Shown one piece after another: positions 46,271-55,274 of a stretch of DNA of 64,000 bases (positions are counted from its first letter, which is position 1; the number at the start of each line of letters is the position of its first letter). Location of the stretch: contig NC_019978.1 of NCBI RefSeq assembly GCF_000328625.1, positions 1,488,001 to 1,552,000 on the forward strand. Direction: 5' to 3'. Below the pieces are notes generated by a model. It searched no databases. It was not told the DNA's origin and saw only the letters and a program-made list of their open reading frames with translations. The translations under genes were made by a program, and so were the position numbers. This stretch comes from Halobacteroides halobius DSM 5150. GTDB taxonomy: Bacteria; Bacillota; Halanaerobiia; Halobacteroidales; Halobacteroidaceae.

Positions 46271-46693
46271 TTAGGGGGTTAAGCCGCCATTAATCCTATT
46301 AATATCTATCTTTTCTACTAGCTTCTTATAAGTATCAGTTAAAACAATAATTTTATCATTTGTTATTGCATAGTATGTGTTTTTCATTTTCCATTTTTTA
46401 TAAATAAACCTACCCAAGAATACATAAAAAGAAATTATTAAAATAATTAGACTAATAAACATAATAAACACATTTACTAATTCACTTTCAGATAAACTAA
46501 TAGTAATATCTAAAAATATACTCAATATGCTCACTATGAAAACAAATAAAACTCCAATATTAAGTAACAAAGCTGCAATACTAATTGGAAATAAATACAT
46601 TTCCCTTCTATCAAAAAGTAAACCTTTGTGAGGCTGTCCTATCCATAAAATTCTCTCATCTTTAGATAAATAACTTTTAAATAATGATTCCAT
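46271..46693 (-). pseudogene. 5' half of an IS-split PH-domain gene
   Basis: This piece encodes the N-terminus SYLSKDERILWIGQPHKG, two membrane segments (about 33-58 and 71-95) and the start of a PH-like domain (NTYYAITNDKIIVLTD...KIDINRINGG), then runs into the IS end and stops (LTP). The domain continues at 44895. The ribosome site AAGGAGGAGTTGA is strong. It directly follows the decayed tip 4, with a perfect palindrome between, so the original gene may have been the tip 4 immunity partner. Confidence 0.78.
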
Positions 46694-46720
46694 TCAACTC
46701 CTCCTTATATAATACTTTTT

Positions 46721-46760
46721 AACAACAATAGGTGCTTGATATCAAGCACCTATTGTTGTT
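46721..46760. terminator. Perfect 40-base palindrome between tip 4 and the PH-domain gene
   Basis: Exact 20-base arms with no loop, centred at 46740/46741, lie 4 bases past the last tip 4 stop codon and just before the PH-domain ribosome site. Confidence 0.8.
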
Positions 46761-46764
46761 AATT

Positions 46765-47551
46765 TTAATTATCACATTTATTTTTTGAATTAATATTTCT
46801 CTTCATTTTTTCAATTTCTTCTCTTGGAATATTTAATTTATCTTCTATTATATTCATCATTTCAGTTTTTTCTAATTTTTCCAAAGCCTCTTTTATTTAG
46901 TTTCCATATTTTTCATTAAGATTCACCCCAAAGTTTTTCATTTCTTCTTCAGTTATAATCCACGTATGTCCAACCATTCCATGGACTTCAGGTAAGGGAA
47001 TACCAGCATCTATTGCACTGGAAACACCTACAACTCCCCCTGATCCAATACTAATATCTCCAGATGGTAATGCTGGAATATATGGATTATCTAAATCTAA
47101 TCCTACATTTCCTCCCTAACCTTCTAATTTATTTATAGTATCTGCATTAGTGAATTCTACTCCTACTCCTCCAGAAGCATTTGGAAAACCACCTCCGCCA
47201 GAAACATTTATTGCAACTCCCCAATTATTATTATCATCTACAACAACTTTAGAGGATACATCCCCTGCCAAACCAGCAGCTATTGAGCCTTCAACACCTA
47301 AAGCAAAAGTCCATAACCCTAATGGATCAATTCGATTAACAGGATCAGCATTAACATACTGATACCAGTTAGTTCCATCCTTGACTGGATCCTTGGTTAT
47401 CCAACGCATGCTATTTGAATTATAATGTCTATAAGCAAAGTTCCAAGTTCCTAACTGATTACTATATCTCTGACCAGTAAAGCCATAAGGATTTTAATTA
47501 TGAGCACTATGTTCAAACCAGCCATTATATGGATCTCCATAAGCATCATAT
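46765..47551 (-). pseudogene. Orphan RHS tip 4, decayed
   Basis: The frame begins inside the RHS core (YDAYGDPYNGWFEHSAHN), passes the hinge NRIDPLGL and enters a Gly-rich, beta-rich tip (VSGGGGFPNASGGVGVEF), then PEVHGMVGHTWIITEEEM and a helical end. Three in-frame stops break it: TAA at 47494-47496 (CAA in the full gene), TAG at 47116-47118 and TAA at 46897-46899; reading continues to a final stop at 46765. An intact sub-frame runs 47116-47409. Core homology is short here (about 230 bases). The tip differs fully from the others. Confidence 0.8.
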
Positions 47552-47561
47552 CAAGAAAAGT

Positions 47562-47589
47562 AAAAGATAACTATTGCTAGTCATCTTTT
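47562..47589 (-). terminator. Terminator of the second TPR gene
   Basis: Arms AAAAGATAACTA/TAGTCATCTTTT (one G-T pair) with a 4-base loop lie directly after the TPR stop. It also marks the break with tip 4. Confidence 0.72.
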
Positions 47590-47590
47590 A

Positions 47591-48922
47591 TCACTTAACT
47601 TTTTGAGTTAATATTTGTTCTACTTCTTCTTTATTTAAATCTATCTCTTCCCAACCATATATTTCAATAAAATCAGATTTGATTTCTATAGCTTTTCTAT
47701 AAAATTCTTTAGCACCTTCTATATTATCCTGTTTAATATTTACTATAATTAGCCAATAATAAGAGTCTAATCTTTCTTCTACTTTATCCGATCCAATTCC
47801 TTTCATAAAAGTTTCTTTTGCCTTTTCTAAATCATTAACTTCAAAATACATTATTCCTAAGAAAATTAACCCTTTATAATATCTACCATAATTCTCTAAA
47901 TCCAATTCTAACAATTCTTCTAAATAAGAAATAGCTTTATTATATTCACTTTTAATATCATATATCTTGGCTATATTCCAAAGATTGGCTAAATGAAATT
48001 CTTCCTTCTTATCTTCCTCATTCGCACAATCATATGCTTTCAAATAATATCGTAACGCTTTATCTTCCATTTTTAATTGGTCATAATCATACCCAAGACT
48101 ATGTAATACTTTTGTCTCATTTGGATGTAATCTATTTCTTTCTTCTAAATATTTAATAGATTTTTCTAATTGCCCTTCATTTTCATATATTCTTGCTATT
48201 TCCCATAAAGTAACTTTACAATCATCAGTATCTATATTATCATTCTCTTTAAAATACTTATATGCCTTTAAATAATATTCTAATCCTTTATCACTCTTTC
48301 CTAATTCATCATATGCCTCTCCTATTCTACAATAGACAAATCCATAAATTGAAGATTCATTCTCTAATAAAAGTAATGTTTTATTAAATTCTTTTATTGC
48401 CTTTTCAAATATATCTAATTCTAAATATATTACTCCTCGCCAATAGTATAGCTTATAATTTTTGGGATAATATTTTACTGCTTTATTTAAATATTTTAGA
48501 GCTAAATTATACTTCTTCTCATCAAAGTTTTGTATACCTTTTTCATAATATTTTTGTGATTGCTTTTTTAATCTTTTATTTACTAAAGAAATAGCTTTCC
48601 AAACAAAAACACATACTGCTAACACAAAAATTAAATTTCCTATTATAATAGATTGAAGATTAAAAAAATCACTAATGTATTTTGTAGATATAATAGTTAA
48701 AATTGCAAAAACATTACATACAATATCGTATAAAAATGTATTTATTCTAGTAACTTTAAGAATATAGAAATAAAAAGTATATGATATAACACTTAAAATA
48801 AAAAAACAACTAATGTAAATTGAAAAACTACTTACTACTCCTTTCCATAATAAAAACATCATTACTAGCCAACTGGTAAGATAACCAGTCATTATAATAA
48901 ATAAATTTTTTTGACTAAACAA
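47591..48922 (-). CDS. Membrane-TPR protein, candidate immunity for the main RHS protein
   Basis: This 443-residue protein has four N-terminal membrane helices (about 8-122) and a C-terminal array of TPR units, for example LALKYLNKAVKYYPKNYKLY, YCRIGEAYDELGKSDKGLEYY and ALRYYLKAYDCANEED. It is paralogous to the protein at 40560-41894. It starts at TTG after GGAGG, about 100 bases downstream of the full-length RHS gene, with a perfect palindrome between. In RHS loci the gene immediately after the toxin tip usually encodes its immunity protein, so I infer that role. Confidence 0.7.
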   Translation of the reverse strand: MFSQKNLFIIMTGYLTSWLVMMFLLWKGVVSSFSIYISCFFILSVISYTFYFYILKVTRINTFLYDIVCNVFAILTIISTKYISDFFNLQSIIIGNLIFVLAVCVFVWKAISLVNKRLKKQSQKYYEKGIQNFDEKKYNLALKYLNKAVKYYPKNYKLYYWRGVIYLELDIFEKAIKEFNKTLLLLENESSIYGFVYCRIGEAYDELGKSDKGLEYYLKAYKYFKENDNIDTDDCKVTLWEIARIYENEGQLEKSIKYLEERNRLHPNETKVLHSLGYDYDQLKMEDKALRYYLKAYDCANEEDKKEEFHLANLWNIAKIYDIKSEYNKAISYLEELLELDLENYGRYYKGLIFLGIMYFEVNDLEKAKETFMKGIGSDKVEERLDSYYWLIIVNIKQDNIEGAKEFYRKAIEIKSDFIEIYGWEEIDLNKEEVEQILTQKVK

Positions 48923-48949
48923 CTATATTACCTCCATTTAATAAATTTC

Positions 48950-48987
48950 AAACATGGAGATATTATTTAAATAATATCTCCATGTTT
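48950..48987. terminator. Perfect 38-base palindrome after the full RHS gene
   Basis: Exact 19-base arms with no loop, starting AAACATGGAGATATT and centred at 48968/48969, lie between the RHS stop and the TPR gene start. T-rich sequence on both sides suits termination or attenuation. Confidence 0.8.
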
Positions 48988-49025
48988 TTATATAGGTAAC
49001 TCTTATTCTTTTTTTTACTTATACA

Positions 49026-52000
49026 TCACTTTTTACCTTCCTCTACAATTTGATTTTGATTACTATTTTTATATTCTTCCGGTTTTTTTATTTCTTCTTC
49101 TGGTTTTGATAATTGGAATAAATCTGCAATAGGTTTAAGCATAAGATTTCCAGCAACAGATCCTAATGTTCCTACTGTAATTATAGTTGTTACTGGTTTC
49201 TCTTTAACTACTTTGGCTATATTCTTAGCTGTACCTTTAATTTTCTTTACTATTCCATCATCATCATTATTATTGTTAAATCCATTTCCTCCTCCATTTT
49301 TAAGATTATTACCCAGGACTATAGTACCCTTTTCTTCATCTTGTCCTGTTACTGAATCATCAGTACTATTCCCAGTCACATCTGGTGCTGGATCATCAAC
49401 TTGTTCTAATTTCCCTTGCGAATCTTTAGTTTGATTATTAACTTTTTCTTTAGCTTCTCGACTCCCCCAGTTATCAATAACTTTTCTACCTGAATTATAT
49501 ACTTGTGGTCCATATTCAATTATTCCTAAACCACCTACAATTATGGCATATGCTGCATCGCCAAAAGGTAAAAATGGGCTATCAGCCATAGGTAACCAAG
49601 ATAAACCGGCAGCTGCTTTAAAAGTTGTAGCATCTAATCCCAACGGATCTATATAATTTACTGGATCACTATAACAATACTGATACCAGTTAGTTCCATC
49701 CTTAACTGGATCCTTGGTTATCCAACGCATGCTGTTTGAATTATAGTGTCTGTAAGCAAAGTTCCAAGTTCCTAACTGATTACTATATCTCTGACCAGTA
49801 AAGCCATAAGGATTTTGATTATGAGCACTGTGCTCAAACCAGCCGTTGTACGGCTTACCATAAGCATCATATTCATAACGCTCAACAGCCTGTCCGTTTC
49901 TTCCGGTAGTCATTGTTACTGAACCTAGGGCATCCTGGTGGTAGAAATTCATTCCCTTATTAGGATGTTTCGGCCACCAGCCGCCGCTTATCTTTGGCTT
50001 CTTGAAGTAATTCATTGCAATTAGTTTACCTTCTGCATGATAATATTCACTAATTTTATTCATTTTTCCTGCATTTATGCGATTATTTCCATTATTTCCT
50101 TTTCTTTTAACTTTCATTTCATAGCCTTCAATAATGTTATGGCTCTTTCCATCGTACATATACCGCTGAGTTTCTTGCCATGCCCCTTGTAGAGGATCTA
50201 CTGTTTTTTCTATCTTTCTACCTAAAGCATCATACTTATATCTGACTTCTCCTTCAAATGGTCGCCTGCTGTTGAAGAAGTGAGGGTAGTTGCTGTTATT
50301 TCTAGCTCTGACTAATCTATTGTTATAATTGTATTCATATTCGGCTGATAAGTCTCCTAGCTGTTCCTTAATTAAGTTACCATTGGCATCATAGTCATAT
50401 TTTCTCTGACCGGCTTGGACTAACTGGTTGCTTTGGTTATAGGCGTAGGTGATTTGGCCCCAGCCATTTTGTTTAACTACTACATTGCCTGCTGGGTCAT
50501 AGCTGAATTCTTCTGTCCAGTAACCACTATTCAGTGGATCAATATTAAAAGAACCGCCTTTTGCAACCTTATCATATAAGCTATCAATTTTATCTTCTTG
50601 CTCCATACTGACATCTAATTCTGTTACAAATGGTAGTGCGTTTTCTCCTTGATCTAATCTTAAGGTTCCTTCTCCGCCGGAGCTGCTGCCTATAGAGTCT
50701 AAATTATTTTCTAATTGATCTCGTAAATTACTTTCTTCACTCCATATCATATCATGATTAAAGTTTAACTGATAATCAGTCGGATCGCCAACTTTTGAAA
50801 GTAATCCAAAGTATTTTCTTTCTTTAAGGTCAGCTAGTTTCTTCTTATCTCTAAATGGATAGTGTACTTTCTTTAGCCGACCTACTGGATCATACTGATA
50901 AGCTTGTAATTCTCCACTTCCTTCTATTTGGAATTTCCGTTGGCCGTTGGCATTATAGATATAGCCGTAAGATTCAAGTAGCTTCCTACCACCGCCTCGT
51001 TTAGTCCAGTGTTTAATAGTTTTTATTCTACCACGGTCAGTATATTGGTAGTTAGTTCCTGTACCATTGCTATTTACCTTTTCTACTACTCTATTTAACT
51101 CATCATATTTATATTTGACTTTTCCGCCGTCTGGTAAACTTACCTTAGTTAATCTGTTTAATTGATCATATTGATAAGTTAGTTCTCTGGTAGTATCTCT
51201 TAATCCATCCTGGATACTCATTTTGGTTCGTTTTCCTACAGCGTTATAATTATACTTAATTACTCTACTATCTTTTTCCTGCTTATTATTAACTTTTACC
51301 TTGACTAATCTTGATAGTTTATCATACTGGAATGTCTGTTGTGCATGAGAATTAATTGCTTTAGTTAAGTTACCTACTGCGTCATATTGATATTCTTTCT
51401 TAGTTTTTCCTTCAAATGCTACTTTTACTAGTCGATTCAATTTATCATAATTATAGGTAGTAGTTTGTCCCTTAAAGTCTGTTTTCTCTACCAAATTACC
51501 GTTAGCATCATATTCGTAAGTCTGCTTCTCTCCTTGATAATTAATCTCTGCTGTTAGTCTATCTAATTCATCATACTTATAATGATAGGTATTACCGTTT
51601 TTATTGGTCATTGCTACTTTATTACCATTTGGATCATACTCATATTTTACTTTGTTATTGAGTGCATCCACAATCGCTATTCGACGGTTAAGTTGATCGT
51701 AATTATATTCTGTCACATTACCTTCTTTATCTATTTTCTTAACTAAGTTACCTGCCTGGTCGTACTTATATTTAACAGCTTTTCCTTTAACATCAATCAC
51801 TTTTGTTAGTTGTCCTAAACCATTATATTTATACTTCACTCTATTTCTGAGAGCATCTTCTTTCCAGGCTACCTTACCTAGCTCATTATAGCCGAATTTA
51901 GTAGTATTACCTAATTCATTTTTAATCTGAACTAATCGATTTAATTTATCATATTTATAGGTGATTTTTACTCCCGCCTCATTAATCATGACTACTAAAT

Positions 52001-55000
52001 TATCAGCGGCATCATATTCATACTTTTTGACTTCTCCTAAAGCATTTTCTTTTCTAATTAATCTACCTTTTAAGTCATAGCTATATTTAGTTACATTACC
52101 TTTAGGATCAACTTTTTGTACTAAATTACCGGCGTCATCATACTCAAAAGTAGTTTCTTTTCCTTTTGGATTTATTTTCTTAACTAATCTATCTCGTTTA
52201 TCATATTTGTATTCAGTCTCATTACCTTTAGGATCTACTTTCTTGATCAAATTGCCAGCTGCATCATATTCATACTGGACTGTCTCTCCTAAAGCATTAG
52301 TTACCTTGGTTACTCTTCCTCTACTATCATACTGAAAGATAGTAGTATTTCCTTTCTTATCTGTTATTGATTTGATCTGTCCTTCTGGAGAATAGTCATA
52401 ACTAACAGTATTTCCTAACGGATCTATCTTTCTAATCCTTCTATTTAAGTCATCATAAACAAACTGGGTAGTATTTCCCTTACCGTCAGTAATTGCTGTT
52501 ACATTGCTAGCGGCATCATATTCATACTCAGTAGTGACACCTGTTTCTACTTGTTTTTTTCTCACTAATCTATCTAAATTATCATATTTATATATATAAT
52601 GAACATTTTCAGAAATAACCTTACGGGTTAAATTCTCTGCTGCATCATACTCAAACTTTCTTACATTACCTTTTCCATCCTTTATTGCTTTTAAGTTATT
52701 TCGATTATCATATTTATATTCTATTTTATTTCCTCGAGCATCTATCTTAATAGTTACTTTGCCGCGAGAGTTATATTTATACTTTTTTGTATTTCCTAAC
52801 TGATCCACAATTTTAGTTACTTTGTTATTGGCATTATAACTATAGTTTATTGTACCTCCTTTAGGTCCAGTTTTCTTCAATAATCTGCCTACTTTATCAT
52901 ATACAAACTTTTCTTTACTACCATCAGGATAAATTTTCTCCTTAATATTGCCATAGTCATCATACTTATATTGAATCGTATTTCCTCTTGGATTAATTTC
53001 TTTAACCACCAGGTCAGCTTGATTATACACTAATCTACGGCTTGTCCCGTCTGGATAAGTAATTCTAGTTAAATTTCCATTATTATCATAGCTATAAGTA
53101 GTTGTATTACCATTCTTATCAGTTACAGAAGTTACTTTATTAAATTGATTATAAGTAAAACTAATCGTATTTCCTTTAGGATCAGTAATACTAGTAATAT
53201 TATTGTTACTATCATAAGTATAGCTTGTTCTATTACCTCTTTTATCTATAACTGCAACTAAATTATTTTGACTATCATATTCTTTTTGTACTCGATTATA
53301 ATTAGGGCCAACTGTTTCTTCTGTCAAATAATCTTCATTATAAATATAAATAGTAGAGTGACCTCGTCTATCAGTTACAATTGTTCTCTGACTATCTTTA
53401 TTATATTCAAATTCAAACTTGGCCTCGCTACTATCTACCTGATAGTCCACCACCCATTTACCATTAAGCTGCTGATAATAATAGGTCCAACTGTCACCAT
53501 TCGGATAAATTAACTTAGTTAAGTGATCCTCATTGTATTCATATCTTCTAGTGTTGCCGGCAGGATCAGTATAAGCAACTAATTTATCTTCGCGATAATT
53601 ATAGAAATGTTTTCTTCCAATAGGATCAGTAATACTTACTATTTTACCATTAACTCGATCTATCTTAACCGTACGCCCGAAGCTATCTTTAATTTCAACC
53701 AACTCATGTTTTTTATTATACTTAAATTTAAGATATCTTTCAGTTGGTTTTTCAATTTTTTTAAGCTTACCAAAATAGGAGTAGTAATAAACTGTCTTAT
53801 CTTTTTTAGTTAATTTATAGGTGCCATCCGATAAAATTTCTAGTTTATCATCTGTTGGTTTTACTGCTTGAGTAGAACTCCCTTTTGGATAATAGTTCTT
53901 TCTTCCATCAGAAAATTTAATATCTGCATCATAGTCAGGTTTCTTGTCTATTTTATAAATATGTGGAATCCCAGATTCATCTATCAATATTACTCGGCGA
54001 GTTCCAATTTCATCTCTTTCTAGATTAGTGGACCAATCAACATTATACTGATTACGATAATGAGCTGCTTCAGAATATTCCTTATCTAATTGTGCCTCTT
54101 GTGCTAACTCTCTAACTTTGTTTTTTATTTTTTTAAGTTTCTCTATTAATTGGTGTTTCTTCTTTACGGTCTTTCGCCATGATTGAGTTTTACTCAATTG
54201 ATTTTGAGCTGCATTTAACATTTTTTCAGATTCTCTTACCATTCTTTTAGCTGAATCTAAAGCATCCCAAGCGTTACTTAAAGCAGTTTCTGCTTCATTA
54301 TAACTTTCTTCGGCTTCATCTTGTTCAGCAGTAATATCTTCTTCTAAAAACTCTAAATCAGTAATTAATATTTTAATTTTTTCTTCTAAATCAGTTGCTC
54401 TTCCTTTAGCTGTTACTGCATTTTGTTTAGCAATTTTAGCATTTTTCTTTAGTCGTTTCGCATTATCTAGAGCAGACTGAGCTTCTCTTTCCAACGTAGA
54501 ATTACCATCAGTTGAGTTAAGGGCTTCTTTAGCTTTTAAAATTGCTGTATCTGCTTTATTAATTGCTGTATCAGCCATATTTTTAGCAGTAGCAACTTTA
54601 TCCTTGGCCTTTCTAGCTTCTTCAATAGCCTGTTGAAAATAATACAAAGCGTTAGAAGCAATCAGTTCAGCTTCTTCTGCATCTTCCTTTCCATTCTGGG
54701 CAGCCTTTACAGCTTTTTTAGCTAACCCCTTAGCTTTTTTCGCCTTTTCCAAAGCTTTACTAGCATGAACCACAGCTTCCTGGGCTCGTTTTAGAGCTTT
54801 CTCGGATAAGCTTTTCGCTCTTTGATAATCTTTTACTGCTTTTTGATAATAATCCTCTAACTGACTGGCAAACTTACTTAACTTCCTAGCAACTTCTTTA
54901 TAATCAGGTCTAACCCCCATAATTATTCGAGTATCATAATTAAAATTCCAACCTTTTCCAAAGGAAAAACTATTTTGATTAAAACTACCATAATTTCTAA

Positions 55001-55274
55001 CCACTTTAAAATGAGGAGTTACATTCTTTATTACTAAATCAGTACTCTTACTTATATATTCTCCGGTAGAGTATCTTACTGGATCACCTGCAGTTTCACC
55101 ATCTTTGTGCCCGGTTCTAGTATTGACTCCCTTTATTATTTTCAACTTTTGTTTTGACTTTTGATTTAATAAATCTTGAGTTATATTTTCAGTTTTACTT
55201 CCTTTTTTGTAACTATTTCCTACTTCCTTAACTTTATTTTTGGATTTTTGTTCTTTTCTTTTCTTCTCCTTCAT
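49026..55274 (-). CDS. Full-length RHS/YD-repeat polymorphic toxin
   Basis: This 2082-residue protein has a DUF6531-like N-terminus (TGEYISKSTDLVI...GKGWNFNYDTRI, to about 118), an Ala/Lys/Glu-rich coiled coil (about 122-405), some 40 YD repeats (about 415-1640, pattern YxYDxxGNLxxxxDxxG) that should form a hollow beta shell, the RHS core end (YRHYNSNSMRWITKDP...NYIDPLGL, to about 1878) and a 204-residue tip. The tip has LPFGDAAYAIIVGGLG, VTGQDEEKG, a Gly/Asn linker (NGGGNGFNNNNDDDG) and a hydrophobic helix (KPVTTIITVGTLGSVAG). No known toxin motif is visible. The ATG has no ribosome site and overlaps the upstream gene by 41 bases. Confidence 0.93.
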   Translation of the reverse strand: MKEKKRKEQKSKNKVKEVGNSYKKGSKTENITQDLLNQKSKQKLKIIKGVNTRTGHKDGETAGDPVRYSTGEYISKSTDLVIKNVTPHFKVVRNYGSFNQNSFSFGKGWNFNYDTRIIMGVRPDYKEVARKLSKFASQLEDYYQKAVKDYQRAKSLSEKALKRAQEAVVHASKALEKAKKAKGLAKKAVKAAQNGKEDAEEAELIASNALYYFQQAIEEARKAKDKVATAKNMADTAINKADTAILKAKEALNSTDGNSTLEREAQSALDNAKRLKKNAKIAKQNAVTAKGRATDLEEKIKILITDLEFLEEDITAEQDEAEESYNEAETALSNAWDALDSAKRMVRESEKMLNAAQNQLSKTQSWRKTVKKKHQLIEKLKKIKNKVRELAQEAQLDKEYSEAAHYRNQYNVDWSTNLERDEIGTRRVILIDESGIPHIYKIDKKPDYDADIKFSDGRKNYYPKGSSTQAVKPTDDKLEILSDGTYKLTKKDKTVYYYSYFGKLKKIEKPTERYLKFKYNKKHELVEIKDSFGRTVKIDRVNGKIVSITDPIGRKHFYNYREDKLVAYTDPAGNTRRYEYNEDHLTKLIYPNGDSWTYYYQQLNGKWVVDYQVDSSEAKFEFEYNKDSQRTIVTDRRGHSTIYIYNEDYLTEETVGPNYNRVQKEYDSQNNLVAVIDKRGNRTSYTYDSNNNITSITDPKGNTISFTYNQFNKVTSVTDKNGNTTTYSYDNNGNLTRITYPDGTSRRLVYNQADLVVKEINPRGNTIQYKYDDYGNIKEKIYPDGSKEKFVYDKVGRLLKKTGPKGGTINYSYNANNKVTKIVDQLGNTKKYKYNSRGKVTIKIDARGNKIEYKYDNRNNLKAIKDGKGNVRKFEYDAAENLTRKVISENVHYIYKYDNLDRLVRKKQVETGVTTEYEYDAASNVTAITDGKGNTTQFVYDDLNRRIRKIDPLGNTVSYDYSPEGQIKSITDKKGNTTIFQYDSRGRVTKVTNALGETVQYEYDAAGNLIKKVDPKGNETEYKYDKRDRLVKKINPKGKETTFEYDDAGNLVQKVDPKGNVTKYSYDLKGRLIRKENALGEVKKYEYDAADNLVVMINEAGVKITYKYDKLNRLVQIKNELGNTTKFGYNELGKVAWKEDALRNRVKYKYNGLGQLTKVIDVKGKAVKYKYDQAGNLVKKIDKEGNVTEYNYDQLNRRIAIVDALNNKVKYEYDPNGNKVAMTNKNGNTYHYKYDELDRLTAEINYQGEKQTYEYDANGNLVEKTDFKGQTTTYNYDKLNRLVKVAFEGKTKKEYQYDAVGNLTKAINSHAQQTFQYDKLSRLVKVKVNNKQEKDSRVIKYNYNAVGKRTKMSIQDGLRDTTRELTYQYDQLNRLTKVSLPDGGKVKYKYDELNRVVEKVNSNGTGTNYQYTDRGRIKTIKHWTKRGGGRKLLESYGYIYNANGQRKFQIEGSGELQAYQYDPVGRLKKVHYPFRDKKKLADLKERKYFGLLSKVGDPTDYQLNFNHDMIWSEESNLRDQLENNLDSIGSSSGGEGTLRLDQGENALPFVTELDVSMEQEDKIDSLYDKVAKGGSFNIDPLNSGYWTEEFSYDPAGNVVVKQNGWGQITYAYNQSNQLVQAGQRKYDYDANGNLIKEQLGDLSAEYEYNYNNRLVRARNNSNYPHFFNSRRPFEGEVRYKYDALGRKIEKTVDPLQGAWQETQRYMYDGKSHNIIEGYEMKVKRKGNNGNNRINAGKMNKISEYYHAEGKLIAMNYFKKPKISGGWWPKHPNKGMNFYHQDALGSVTMTTGRNGQAVERYEYDAYGKPYNGWFEHSAHNQNPYGFTGQRYSNQLGTWNFAYRHYNSNSMRWITKDPVKDGTNWYQYCYSDPVNYIDPLGLDATTFKAAAGLSWLPMADSPFLPFGDAAYAIIVGGLGIIEYGPQVYNSGRKVIDNWGSREAKEKVNNQTKDSQGKLEQVDDPAPDVTGNSTDDSVTGQDEEKGTIVLGNNLKNGGGNGFNNNNDDDGIVKKIKGTAKNIAKVVKEKPVTTIITVGTLGSVAGNLMLKPIADLFQLSKPEEEIKKPEEYKNSNQNQIVEEGKK

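Larger units (their letters stand above)
44896..46278 (+). mobile_element. IS3-family insertion sequence
   Basis: This element of about 1383 bases contains orfA and orfB. Its ends are inverted: CCCCCTAACTGACTTGTAG at the left and TTAGGGGG at the right, the inverse of CCCCCTAATATTGGAG. The G/C run makes the exact edge uncertain by up to 4 bases and I could not fix a target duplication. It lies inside a PH-domain gene on the opposite strand. Both reading frames look intact, so it may be recent. Confidence 0.85.

Noticed and set aside
43325-47496. TAA read as glutamine in the RHS copies
   Set aside because: TAA ends many ordinary genes in the window, and the full RHS gene has CAA at these positions; decay is the simpler explanation.
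50900-54000. The many short repeats of about 60 bases as a CRISPR array
   Set aside because: They are codon-level YD repeats in one open frame, imperfect and without spacers.
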